From positions 1 to 64,000 of the forward strand of contig NZ_BMNB01000028.1 in NCBI RefSeq assembly GCF_014646235.1: a stretch of 64,000 nt of DNA. Reading direction: 5' to 3'. Source of the stretch: Micromonospora sonchi (GTDB lineage: Bacteria > Actinomycetota > Actinomycetes > Mycobacteriales > Micromonosporaceae). Below, piece by piece: positions 20,058 through 27,805 of this stretch. The translations under genes were made by a program, and so were the position numbers. The stretch's first letter is position 1. Each line of letters starts with the position of its first letter. The notes under the pieces are model-generated. The model searched no databases. It saw only the letters and a program-made list of their open reading frames with translations, and was not told the DNA's origin.

Positions 20058-20076
20058 AGGTGTACGGCGTACACCT
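20058..20076. promoter_or_regulatory. TetR-type operator O2
   Basis: AGGTGTACGGCGTACACCT, the same palindrome inverted at the centre base, 25 bp centre to centre from O1 and 46 bases before the TetR gene. Two helical-phase-related copies suggest cooperative binding controlling both divergent genes. Confidence 0.85.
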
Positions 20077-20122
20077 GTCAAGGCGGTTATGGTTCAACCG
20101 CCGCTAGAAGACGAGGACGGGG

Positions 20123-20848
20123 ATGGCTGGGACGCTGCGCCGGACGCCGCTGAGCAGGGATCGGATCCTGCGCGCCGCCGTCGCGCTCGCCGACCAGGCC
20201 GGCATCGAGTCGCTCAGCATGCGCAACCTCGCCCAGGAACTGGGCGTCGTGCCGATGGCCCTCTACAAGCACGTGGCCAACAAGGACGAACTGCTCGACG
20301 GCATGATCGACGTGATCGTCGGCGAGATCGACCCGCCGACCCCCGGCGCCGACTGGAAGCCCGCCGTCCGGGCCGGCATCCTCTCGGCGCGGCAGGCGCT
20401 GCGGCGCCACCCCTGGGCGCCGCTCGCGATCGAGGCACGGAACATGGCGACGCCGGCCATCCTCGCCTACCTCGACTCGACGATCGGGACGTTGCTGGCC
20501 GGCGGGTTCTCCGTCGACCTCGCCCACCATGTGATGCACGCGCTGGGCAGCCGAATCCTGGGCTTCAGTCAGGAGTTGTTCGACACCTCCCGGGACGCCG
20601 GCCGGACCGGCGCGAGCGAGCCCGACCCGCCGGCGCCCCTGCCACCGGAGGTCGCGGCCCGGTTCCCGCACGTCGCGGCGATCGCCACGGCAGCGTCGCA
20701 CGACGACGCGTCGGTGGTGGGGCAGGGCTGCGACGACCAGTTCGAGTTCGAGTTCGCACTGGACCTGCTGCTGGACGGCATCGAACGGCTACGACAGCAG
20801 GGCTGGACGTCATCAGGCCGGCCCGGTCCGGGACATCAGGGCGGTTGA
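20123..20848 (+). CDS. TetR/AcrR family regulator
   Basis: About 241 residues. Residues 11-58 form the helix-turn-helix (ILRAAVALADQAGIESLSMR, NLAQELGVVPMALYKHVANK); the remainder matches the TetR C-terminal ligand domain of tetracycline-repressor type. It begins 46 bases after operator O2 and is divergent from the oxidoreductase at 19034-20017; the usual arrangement of a repressor controlling itself and its neighbour. Effector unknown, possibly an electrophile handled by the oxidoreductase. A short Pro-rich insert lies around residue 170. Confidence 0.92.
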   Translation: MAGTLRRTPLSRDRILRAAVALADQAGIESLSMRNLAQELGVVPMALYKHVANKDELLDGMIDVIVGEIDPPTPGADWKPAVRAGILSARQALRRHPWAPLAIEARNMATPAILAYLDSTIGTLLAGGFSVDLAHHVMHALGSRILGFSQELFDTSRDAGRTGASEPDPPAPLPPEVAARFPHVAAIATAASHDDASVVGQGCDDQFEFEFALDLLLDGIERLRQQGWTSSGRPGPGHQGG

Positions 20849-20941
20849 CGGAAACGCCGCGCCCGCGACGCCGCCTGGGCCGTTCCGGTGCCGGGGACGA
20901 CGAACGGCTATTTCCATGTGCGGCGAGCATCCGGAGCTGCC

Positions 20942-21646
20942 TTAGCTCGCCGGTCGAGGTGCGAACGCGCAGAATTCGTTGCCCTCCGGATCGGCCAGCA
21001 CCCACCAGCGCGCCGTGTCGTCCGGCTCTCGCAGCAGGGTGGCGCCGGCCCGGATCAGCGCGCTCGGCTCGGGTCCGGTCAGGTCGACGTCCCAGTGCAT
21101 CCGGTTCTTGACCGTCTTGCGCTCCGGCACCGGGTCGAAGACCCACTGGTCCCAGGGGAAGCCGTCCGCGCCGACCACCGAGGCGTACCCCTCGTCGCTC
21201 GTCTCGACCTCGCCACCGACGACGCCGGCCCACCAGGTGGCCTGGGCCACCGGGTCAGCCGAGTCCACCACCAGCTCGAACGGGCCTGGCCGGGTGCCCT
21301 CGCCGGGAGCGAAGGCGCAGAACAGGTTGCCCTCCGGGTCGGCCAGCACCCACCAGTTGATCTCCGCGTCCGGCTCCCGGATCAGCCGGGCGCCGGCCGC
21401 CAGCAGCGCCGCCGGGCTCGCCTCAACCAGCCGCAGATCGAGGTGTACGCGGGTCTTGCCGGTACGCGGCTCGGGCACCCGGTTGACCCAGATCGACTCG
21501 GCCTCGGCACGGCCAGCGGCCGGCTCCACCCGGGTGTCGCCGTCACCGGTGTCGACCAACTTCCCGTCGAGGATGCCGGCCCAGAACCCGCCCAGCGCGT
21601 GGGGGTCGGCGGCATCCAGACACAGGTCCTTGAAACGTGCGATCAT
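20942..21646 (-). CDS. two-domain VOC family protein
   Basis: About 234 residues made of two tandem VOC/glyoxalase-like modules: residues 1-115 (MIARFKDLCLDAADPHALGG ... WWVLADPEGNLFCAF) and 116-234 (FELVVDSADPVAQATWWAGV ... WWVLADPEGNEFCAFAP). The two modules end with nearly identical strands, showing internal duplication. This layout is common in actinobacterial proteins of unknown ligand. The ATG has no obvious Shine-Dalgarno; the start is supported by the module boundary. Convergent with the TetR gene. Confidence 0.85.
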   Translation of the reverse strand: MIARFKDLCLDAADPHALGGFWAGILDGKLVDTGDGDTRVEPAAGRAEAESIWVNRVPEPRTGKTRVHLDLRLVEASPAALLAAGARLIREPDAEINWWVLADPEGNLFCAFAPGEGTRPGPFELVVDSADPVAQATWWAGVVGGEVETSDEGYASVVGADGFPWDQWVFDPVPERKTVKNRMHWDVDLTGPEPSALIRAGATLLREPDDTARWWVLADPEGNEFCAFAPRPAS

Positions 21647-21696
21647 GCGCCGATCATGCCCGCCGGCACCGACATTCCGCACCCGCCCCTGGCTTT

Positions 21697-21755
21697 GCGC
21701 AACGTCGGGGAAGACCTCGCACCGTGGATGAGGCAGCATCTTTCCCGAAGTTGCC
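21697..21755. repeat. dispersed inverted repeat, family C copy 1
   Basis: Left arm GCGCAACGTCGGGGAAGACC and right arm CATCTTTCCCGAAGTTGCC are imperfect inverses around a centre containing GGATGAGG. A related copy is at 22790-22852, so the pair brackets the DUF559 gene. Confidence 0.55.
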
Positions 21756-21791
21756 GGCTCCAGCGGAGACCCTTACGCCCAGCAGCGGTGC

Positions 21792-22685
21792 TCAGCGCTT
21801 GCGGGTGCGGATGGCGTGGCATACCTCGGCGAGGAAACCGTCGAAGTCGGTCGCGAAGCGCTTCGAGGTCAGGTGCAGGACGATCCAGTCGTCGCCGACC
21901 AGCCGGTTGAGCCGGCGCCGATCCCGGTGGAGCTGTTCCGGGTCGTGGTGCCAGATGCCGTCGTACTCGATGGCGATCTTCCACTGCGGCCAGGCGAGGT
22001 CGAGCCGAGCGACGAAGGCACCGTTGCGTTCGACCACGAACTGGGTGACCGGGGCGGGCAGGCCGGCCAGGACGAGCCGGACCCGGAGGCGGGACTCCGG
22101 TGGTGACTCCGCCCCGCCGTCGGTGAGGTCGGCGACCCGCAGCATCCGCTTCCAGCCGCGCTCTCCCGTGTGGCGACGTGCCCGCTCGCTCAACTGGGCG
22201 GGTTCGACGAGCCGGCGACGGACGAGAACGTCGACGAGGGCGACGGCGTCCTCCACCCGCAACCACTGCGCGAGATCCCAGCAGGTGCGTTCCGGCGTGG
22301 TGACCGGAACACCGGTCCGTAGGAGCACATCGGTGTCGGGCAGCGAGGCGGTGTGTACGGCCAGACCGGCCACCGGACCGAACCGCTGGCCCGTGGACAC
22401 TAGGACGTCGAGTGGCTCGTGTTCCTCGACGCGTCCGGCTCCGAACAGGGCCGCGGCACTACGTCCGGCGATCGCCGCGCCGGGCGGGATCAGCCACCGT
22501 GCCGCCGCCGAGCAGCGCGTCGGATGCGATACGACGAGTCGGGCGTCGGCGTAGACGTCCTTGAAGAGGGGCTGCCACGCACTGCTGCGAAGCTCGGCGC
22601 GGGTGAGCAGCCCCTGGGACACGACGTGGGAACCACGAAAGACACGGCCCTGCAGGCGGCTGGGCCGTCGAGGAGAAACCGGCAT
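21792..22685 (-). CDS. DUF559 domain protein (Vsr/MutH-like nuclease fold)
   Basis: About 297 residues. N-terminal helical part (RGSHVVSQGLLTRAELRSSA) resembles the AbiEi-type antitoxin N-domain; the C-terminal 100 residues are a DUF559 endonuclease-like domain with LDLAWPQWKIAIEYDGIWHH (Asp and Glu of a PD-(D/E)XK pattern) and DRRRLNRLVGDDWIVLHLTS. This family is widespread in actinomycetes; its role is not established. ATG has only a weak AAGGTGGA before it. Inverted repeats, DnaA-box-like words and tandem repeats surround the gene, which is otherwise isolated. Confidence 0.82.
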   Translation of the reverse strand: MPVSPRRPSRLQGRVFRGSHVVSQGLLTRAELRSSAWQPLFKDVYADARLVVSHPTRCSAAARWLIPPGAAIAGRSAAALFGAGRVEEHEPLDVLVSTGQRFGPVAGLAVHTASLPDTDVLLRTGVPVTTPERTCWDLAQWLRVEDAVALVDVLVRRRLVEPAQLSERARRHTGERGWKRMLRVADLTDGGAESPPESRLRVRLVLAGLPAPVTQFVVERNGAFVARLDLAWPQWKIAIEYDGIWHHDPEQLHRDRRRLNRLVGDDWIVLHLTSKRFATDFDGFLAEVCHAIRTRKR

Positions 22686-22725
22686 CCGTCCACCTTGACC
22701 GCCGCCTGCCGTCCCCGTCTGCCCC

Positions 22726-22758
22726 TGTGGATAACCGAAACCCCGCCCCTGTGGATAA
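22726..22758 (-). repeat. two DnaA-box-like words
   Basis: The minus strand carries TTATCCACA twice, at 22726-22734 and 22750-22758, each inside the shared word CCCCTGTGGATAACC. This equals the consensus DnaA box. With only two copies and no dnaA/dnaN genes, an origin is unlikely; titration or mere repeat content are alternatives. Confidence 0.5.
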
Positions 22759-22789
22759 CCAGAATCCGGCCTGGGCGGAGCCGCCTGCT

Positions 22790-22852
22790 GAGCAACTTCG
22801 GGGAAGATGTCGCCTCCTCGGGCGATGAGGGGACACTTTCCCGGAAGTTGCG
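22790..22852. repeat. dispersed inverted repeat, family C copy 2
   Basis: Arms GAGCAACTTCGGGGAAGATG and GACACTTTCCCGGAAGTTGC are inverse with a few mismatches, and the centre again contains GATGAGG as in copy 1 at 21697-21755. Confidence 0.55.
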
Positions 22853-22915
22853 CGGATCTTGCGGCGGAAGTTGCGCGGATCTTGCGGCGGAGGGTGCGCG
22901 GATCTTGCGGCCGAA
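22847..22915. repeat. 23-bp tandem repeat, three units
   Basis: Units at 22847-22869, 22870-22892 and 22893-22915 share TGCGCGGATCTTGCGGC with one to three differences each; a fourth partial unit follows. The first overlaps the end of the family C repeat, suggesting amplification from its arm. Confidence 0.85.
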
Positions 22916-23167
22916 GGTGCGCCTCGACGGCCGCCGACACCAGTTTGCCGCTCGCCGGATTGCCGGCGTCGTGGGTGCGGACGCCCAACTCCGCGTAGAA
23001 CCGGCCGGCGTCGGCGTGTCGGCCCTCGGCGCGCCATGCCTCGACCCGGCGGCGGCGCCCGGCAGTGGGCGTGAGCCGAGCCACACCGCCGGATGTTCAA
23101 CGCGTCTCATCTTGGTCGGGTTTCGCGACTTCGCAGCTCGGGCAGTGTTGCAGCTACAAATGGTGGT

Positions 23168-23193
23168 GGGCGGTGACCAGCAGGTCACCGCCC
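23168..23193. promoter_or_regulatory. 11-bp-arm palindrome upstream of importer operon
   Basis: Arms GGGCGGTGACC (23168-23178) and GGTCACCGCCC (23183-23193) are perfect, with a 4-base centre AGCA. It is about 150 bases before the binding-protein start. No T-run follows. It may be an operator for the importer genes or a terminator of a lost gene. Confidence 0.5.
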
Positions 23194-23261
23194 TGAGCGT
23201 TCCGCCGTGCGCCGGGCACGGAGACCTTCCCGGCTGTTGCTCAAGGTGCGAGGGGAGGGTC

Positions 23262-23354
23262 ATGAGCGAGTGTGGTGAGCGACACATCGGGCTCAGCGCG
23301 GTGCTGCCTCATGGCGGTGCGGAGCACAGTGGGGGTCGACATGGGCGGGCATGA
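23262..23354 (+). CDS. possible upstream ORF of the importer operon
   Basis: 30 codons starting ATG AGC GAG TGT (MSECGERHIGLSAVLPHGG), with GGGGAGGG just before it and a stop that overlaps the first codons of the binding-protein gene in another frame. The good ribosome site here and the weaker one before 23341 hint at translational coupling. The peptide has no homology I recognise; it may be spurious. Confidence 0.3.
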   Translation: MSECGERHIGLSAVLPHGGAEHSGGRHGRA

Positions 23355-24627
23355 CCGGGTCCGGTCCCGGCGCCCGGCCCGCGTACGCGTGGCGGCCACG
23401 GCTGCGGCGCTGACGCTGATGGCGCCGATGGCGGCCTGTGCCTCCGGCGGGGACGGCGGGGTACCCACGATCAACCTGTACTACCCGCCGGAGCAGAACC
23501 TCCAGCAGGTGGTCGACCGGTGCAACATCGAGGCCGACGGGCGGTACCGCATCGTCAACCGGGTGCTGCCGCGTGAGGCCGACGAGCAGCGGGTGCAACT
23601 GGTGCGGCGGCTCGCGGCCGAGGACGACGGCATGGACGTGCTCGGCCTCGACGTTACCTGGACCCAGGAGTTCGCCAGCGCGAACTGGGTGCGGGAGTGG
23701 ACCGGCCAGGACCGGGCCGAGGTGGAGGAGGGCACCCTCGAGGGCCCGCTGGAGACGGCCCGCTACGAGGACAAGCTCTACGGGGCGCCGAAGCACACCA
23801 ACGTCCAGCTGCTGTGGTACCGCAAGGACCTGGTGCCCGAGCCGCCGGCCAGCTGGGACGAGATGATCTCGACGGCGCAGCGGCTGAAGGAACAGGGCAA
23901 GCCGTACCAGGTGCTCGCCACGGGCGCCCAGTACGAGGGCCTGGTGGTGCTCTACAACAGCCTGGTCGCCAGCGCCGGCGGCAACATCCTCAGCGAAGAC
24001 GGCACCGAGTCCGTGGTGGACGAGGGTGCGGTACGGGCGCTGGAGGTGCTGAAGAACTTTGCCACGTCGGGCGTGACGTCGCCGTCGTTCAGCAACGCCA
24101 CCGAGGACCCGATGCGGCTGGAGTTCCAGGCCGGCAACGGCGCGTTCCAGATCAACTGGCCCTTCGTCTATCCGGCGATGCAGGAGGCCAACCCCGAGCT
24201 GGCCGAGCAGGTCGCCTGGGCCCGGGTGCCGGGCGTCGACGCGGACACCCCGGGCCGGATGACCATCGGCGGGATCAACCTCGCCGTCAGCGCGTACTCC
24301 CAGCACCCGGAGGAGTCGTTCGACGCGGCGAAGTGCCTGCGCAACGCGGAGAACCAGAAGTTTTCCGCGATCAACGACGGCGTCCCGCCGACCATCGAGA
24401 GCGTCTTCGACGACCCGGAGATGGATGAGGCGTACCCGATGAAGGAGACCATCCTGGAGCAGCTGCGGGAGCCGGCGGTGCGGCCGCTGACCCCGGCGTA
24501 CCAGAGCATCTCCACCGTGACGTCGGCGATACTGTCGCCGCCGGCGGCGATCGACCCGCAGGCCACCGCCGATGAGCTGCGGGACGCCGTCGCCGACGCC
24601 CTCGAGTCGAGGGGAGTCCTGCCGTGA
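23341..24627 (+). CDS. LpqY-like solute-binding lipoprotein (trehalose/oligosaccharide)
   Basis: About 428 residues. Signal peptide RRPARVRVAATAAALTLMAP followed by a lipobox ending MAAC (Cys about 36). The start of the mature protein (INLYYPPEQNLQQVVDRCN) is typical of the actinobacterial LpqY group, which captures trehalose for the SugABC channel. ATG 23341 is preferred because it gives a well-formed signal sequence and follows GGGGGT; in-frame GTGs at 23272/23275 are possible. It heads a four-gene operon and overlaps the first permease by GTGA. Substrate specificity is inferred from family only. Confidence 0.88.
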   Translation: MGGHDRVRSRRPARVRVAATAAALTLMAPMAACASGGDGGVPTINLYYPPEQNLQQVVDRCNIEADGRYRIVNRVLPREADEQRVQLVRRLAAEDDGMDVLGLDVTWTQEFASANWVREWTGQDRAEVEEGTLEGPLETARYEDKLYGAPKHTNVQLLWYRKDLVPEPPASWDEMISTAQRLKEQGKPYQVLATGAQYEGLVVLYNSLVASAGGNILSEDGTESVVDEGAVRALEVLKNFATSGVTSPSFSNATEDPMRLEFQAGNGAFQINWPFVYPAMQEANPELAEQVAWARVPGVDADTPGRMTIGGINLAVSAYSQHPEESFDAAKCLRNAENQKFSAINDGVPPTIESVFDDPEMDEAYPMKETILEQLREPAVRPLTPAYQSISTVTSAILSPPAAIDPQATADELRDAVADALESRGVLP

Positions 24628-25634
24628 GCGAGCGCAGCGAGCGAACCATCGAACCCGGCGCGGACGTGGCCGCCGACGGTACCGACACCCGCACCGGCGG
24701 CCGGCAGGCCGTCGTGCCCGCCCAGCGGGCCAACCGGCGCAAGCGGGCCCCGCTGAGCGAGAACAAGCGGGCCGAGCGCAAGCTGGGCTGGCTGCTCTGC
24801 GCGCCGGCCGCGCTGGTCATGGTCGCGGTGACCGGCTACCCGATCCTGTACTCGCTGTGGCTGTCGTTGCAGCGCTTCGATCTGCGCTTTCCCGCCGAAC
24901 GCGAGTTCGTCGGCCTGGACAACTACGTCACCGTGCTGACCAACGACTTCTGGTGGACCGCGTTCGGGGTGACCATGCTGATCACGGTGGTCACGGTCGC
25001 GGTCGAGCTGGTGCTCGGCATGGGCCTGGCGCTGGTCATGCACCGTACGCTGGTCGGCCGGGGGATCGTCCGCACCGCGGCGCTGATCCCGTACGGCATC
25101 GTCACGGTCGTCGCCGCGTTCTCCTGGCGGTACGCGTGGACGCCCGGCACCGGATACCTGGCCAACCTCTTCTCCGACGGCGCTCCGCTGACCGAACGGG
25201 CCAGCGCCCTGGCGATCATCATGCTGGCGGAGATCTGGAAGACCACGCCGTTCATGGCGCTGCTGTTGATGGCGGGGCTGGCGCTGGTGCCGGAGGACCT
25301 GCTCAAGGCGGCCTCCACCGACGGGGCCACCGCGTGGCAGCGGTTCACCAAGGTGATGCTGCCGGTGATGAAGCCGGCGATCCTGGTCGCCCTGCTGTTC
25401 CGCACGCTCGACGCGTTCCGGGTCTTCGACAACATCTACGTGTTGACCTCCGGGGCCAACGAGACCTCGTCGGTGTCGATGATCGCCTACAACAACCTGA
25501 TCCGGGGCCTGAACCTCGGCATCGGGTCCACCATGTCGGTGCTGATCTTCATCGCCGTGGCGATCATCGCGTTCATCTTCGTGAAGCTGTTCGGTACCGC
25601 TGCCCCCGGCAGCGACGACGGGGAGGGGCGTTGA
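24624..25634 (+). CDS. sugar ABC transporter permease (SugA/MalF type)
   Basis: About 336 residues. A 60-residue charged cytoplasmic tail beginning MSERSERTIEPG precedes six membrane segments (WLLCAPAALVMVAVTGYPIL first). EAA loop reads KAASTDGATAWQRFTKVMLP. The GTG start overlaps the binding-protein stop by 4 bases. The gene opens with GTGAGCGAGCGCAGCGAGCG, a self-similar sequence that I recall at the start of many Micromonospora genes. Confidence 0.9.
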   Translation: MSERSERTIEPGADVAADGTDTRTGGRQAVVPAQRANRRKRAPLSENKRAERKLGWLLCAPAALVMVAVTGYPILYSLWLSLQRFDLRFPAEREFVGLDNYVTVLTNDFWWTAFGVTMLITVVTVAVELVLGMGLALVMHRTLVGRGIVRTAALIPYGIVTVVAAFSWRYAWTPGTGYLANLFSDGAPLTERASALAIIMLAEIWKTTPFMALLLMAGLALVPEDLLKAASTDGATAWQRFTKVMLPVMKPAILVALLFRTLDAFRVFDNIYVLTSGANETSSVSMIAYNNLIRGLNLGIGSTMSVLIFIAVAIIAFIFVKLFGTAAPGSDDGEGR

Positions 25635-25635
25635 G

Positions 25636-26469
25636 ATGGCTGACACCACTACCCGAGTCAAGCTCCAGTGGGGCGTGCTGAACACCGTCGTGGTCGTCTT
25701 CGCGCTGATCCCGGTGCTGTGGATCATGTCGTTGTCGTTCAAGACGCCGGCCACGCTGACCGACGGGAAATTCATTCCGCGCGAGTGGACGCTGGAGAAC
25801 TACCGGAACATCTTCGACACCGACCAGTTCGTGCGGGCCCTGGTCAACTCCATCGGCATCGCGCTGATCGCCACCGTGATCGCCGTCGTGCTCGGCACCA
25901 TGGCCGCGTACGCGATCGCCCGGCTCGACTTCCCCGGCAAGCGGCTGCTCGTCGGCGTCGCCCTGCTGATCGCGATGTTCCCGCAGGTGTCGCTGGTCTC
26001 GCCGCTGTTCGAGATCGAGCGGCAGTTGGGGCTCTTCGACACCTGGCCGGGGTTGATCCTGCCGTACATCACCTTCGCGCTGCCGCTGGCGATCTACACG
26101 CTGTCGGCGTTCTTCAAGCAGGTCCCCTGGGACCTGGAGAAGGCGGCGAAGATGGACGGCGCCACCCAGGGGCAGGCGTTCCGCCGGGTCATCGCCCCTC
26201 TCGCGGCACCGGGAGTGTTCACCACGGCGATCCTGGTCTTCATCTTCTGCTGGAACGACTTCCTCTTCGCCATCTCGCTGACCTCCACCGAGCGGTCCCG
26301 CACGGTGCCGGTGGCGTTGTCGTTCTTCACCGGCGAGTCGCAGTTCGAGGACCCGACCGGGGCGATCTGCGCCGCCGCCGTGGTGATCACCGTGCCGATC
26401 ATCCTGTTCGTCCTCTTCTTCCAGCGCCGCATCGTCTCCGGCCTGACCTCCGGCGCCGTCAAGGGATAG
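25636..26469 (+). CDS. sugar ABC transporter permease (SugB/MalG type)
   Basis: About 277 residues with six membrane segments and the EAA loop EKAAKMDGATQGQAFRRVIA. It partners the upstream permease; its ATG is 1 base after that gene's stop. The hydrophilic region after the first helix (TPATLTDGKFIPREWTLENY) faces outside, as in MalG. Completes the membrane channel of the LpqY-SugABC-like importer. Confidence 0.92.
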   Translation: MADTTTRVKLQWGVLNTVVVVFALIPVLWIMSLSFKTPATLTDGKFIPREWTLENYRNIFDTDQFVRALVNSIGIALIATVIAVVLGTMAAYAIARLDFPGKRLLVGVALLIAMFPQVSLVSPLFEIERQLGLFDTWPGLILPYITFALPLAIYTLSAFFKQVPWDLEKAAKMDGATQGQAFRRVIAPLAAPGVFTTAILVFIFCWNDFLFAISLTSTERSRTVPVALSFFTGESQFEDPTGAICAAAVVITVPIILFVLFFQRRIVSGLTSGAVKG

Positions 26470-26508
26470 GTGGGTCAAAATGCGAAGCCAAGGGATCAGG
26501 TGGTAACT

Positions 26509-27717
26509 GTGGCTGACATCGTGCTCGACAAGGTGAGCAAGAAGTTCCCGGACGGCACCATCGCGGTGCGGGATGTCGACCTGGAGATCGCCGACGGCGA
26601 GTTCGTGATCCTGGTCGGCCCCTCCGGCTGCGGCAAGTCCACCACCCTCAACATGATCGCCGGGTTGGAGGACATCAGCTCCGGTGAGCTGCGCATCGGC
26701 GGGGAACGGGTAAACGACAAGGCCCCCCGTGACCGGGACATCGCGATGGTCTTCCAGTCGTACGCGCTGTACCCGAACATGACCGTGCGGGAGAACATGG
26801 CCTTCCCGCTGCAGTTGGCGAAGCTCGACAAAAAGACGATCAACCAGAAGGTCGAGGAGGCGGCCAAGGTCCTGGAGCTGACCCCGCTGCTGGACCGCAG
26901 GCCGGCCAACCTCTCCGGCGGGCAGCGGCAGCGGGTGGCGATGGGCCGGGCGATCGTCCGTAAGCCCAAGGCGTTCCTGATGGACGAGCCGCTGTCCAAC
27001 CTGGACGCCAAGCTGCGGGTGCAGATGCGTACCGTGGTGTCCCGGTTGCAGAAGCGGCTCGGCACCACCACCGTCTACGTCACCCACGACCAGACCGAGG
27101 CGATGACCCTCGGCGACCGTGTGGTGATCATGCGGGGCGGTGCGGTGCAGCAGGTCGGCCCGCCGCAGGAGCTGTACGACAACCCGCACAACCTCTTCGT
27201 GGCCGGGTTCATCGGCTCGCCCTCGATGAACTTCCTGCCCGCCGCCATCGAGGAGAGCCGGTTGCGTACCGCCCTGGGCGACGTGCCGATCGGCGACCGG
27301 ATCCGTCGCGAGCTCTCCAGGGCGGACGCCCCACGCGAGCTGATCCTCGGCATCCGCCCCGAGCACTTCGAGGACGCCGAACTGATCGACGAGGAGACCC
27401 GCCGCCGGGGCATCGTCTTCGAGGCACCGGTCGACATCGTCGAGTCGATGGGCTCGGACAAGTACGTCTACCTCACCGTCGAGGGGGAGCGGGCCACCGC
27501 CGCCGAGCTGGAGGAACTGGCCGCCGACGCCGGTGCCGCCGACTTCACCGGCGTCGGCTCGCACCTGGTCACCCGCCTGTCCGCGGAGTCCACCGTGACC
27601 GAGGGACAGAACCGGCGGGTCTGGTTCAACCTGGAGAAGATCCACCTGTTCAACCCGGCGGACGGCCGTAACCTCACCCTCCGCGAGGGCCGCGCCGCCG
27701 GCGCCCTCGCCGACTGA
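26509..27717 (+). CDS. sugar ABC transporter ATPase (SugC/UgpC/MsmX type)
   Basis: About 402 residues. Walker A GPSGCGKS, Q-loop MVFQSYALYPNMTV, signature LSGGQRQRVAMGRA, Walker B AFLMDEPLSNLDA and switch THDQTEAM are all intact. The C-terminal 160 residues are the OB-fold regulatory (TOBE/MalK-type) domain with LGIRPEHFEDAEL. It powers the importer encoded just upstream and could also serve the ATPase-less importers at 3450-6679 and 29609-32777, since enzymes of this group are often shared. Start GTG 26509 follows AGGTGG; an earlier GTG at 26470 lacks one. Confidence 0.93.
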   Translation: MADIVLDKVSKKFPDGTIAVRDVDLEIADGEFVILVGPSGCGKSTTLNMIAGLEDISSGELRIGGERVNDKAPRDRDIAMVFQSYALYPNMTVRENMAFPLQLAKLDKKTINQKVEEAAKVLELTPLLDRRPANLSGGQRQRVAMGRAIVRKPKAFLMDEPLSNLDAKLRVQMRTVVSRLQKRLGTTTVYVTHDQTEAMTLGDRVVIMRGGAVQQVGPPQELYDNPHNLFVAGFIGSPSMNFLPAAIEESRLRTALGDVPIGDRIRRELSRADAPRELILGIRPEHFEDAELIDEETRRRGIVFEAPVDIVESMGSDKYVYLTVEGERATAAELEELAADAGAADFTGVGSHLVTRLSAESTVTEGQNRRVWFNLEKIHLFNPADGRNLTLREGRAAGALAD

Positions 27718-27730
27718 CCGGGTGCGATGA

Positions 27731-27777
27731 CTACCGGGTACATCTGTTGTCGTTCCGGCAGCAGATGTACCCGGTAG
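27731..27777 (+). terminator. 16-bp inverted repeat after importer operon
   Basis: CTACCGGGTACATCTG (27731-27746) and its exact complement (27762-27777) flank a 15-base loop. It lies between the convergent ends of the ATPase and IlvD/Edd genes, where a bidirectional terminator is expected. No T-run. Confidence 0.7.
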
Positions 27778-27805
27778 GACGTGCCGAACCGGACGTCAGC
27801 CGGAA

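Larger units (their letters stand above)
22686..23261. other. repeat-rich gap between DUF559 gene and importer
   Basis: No certain gene. It holds two TGTGGATAA words, a family C inverted repeat, a 23-bp tandem repeat and an 11-bp-stem palindrome. On the minus strand 22916-23084 reads MARLTPTAGRRRRVEAWRAE and on to VSAAVEAHLRPQ, which looks like the start of a small protein that then runs into the tandem repeats; it may be a gene remnant. Confidence 0.5.

Noticed and set aside
22726..22758. Replication origin from two perfect DnaA boxes
   Set aside because: Only two boxes, no AT-rich unwinding region and no dnaA, dnaN or parAB genes in the window.
27731..27777. Member of a dispersed repeat family
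   Set aside because: Arms do not match families A to D or any other hairpin in the window; a position between convergent gene ends is adequately explained as a terminator.
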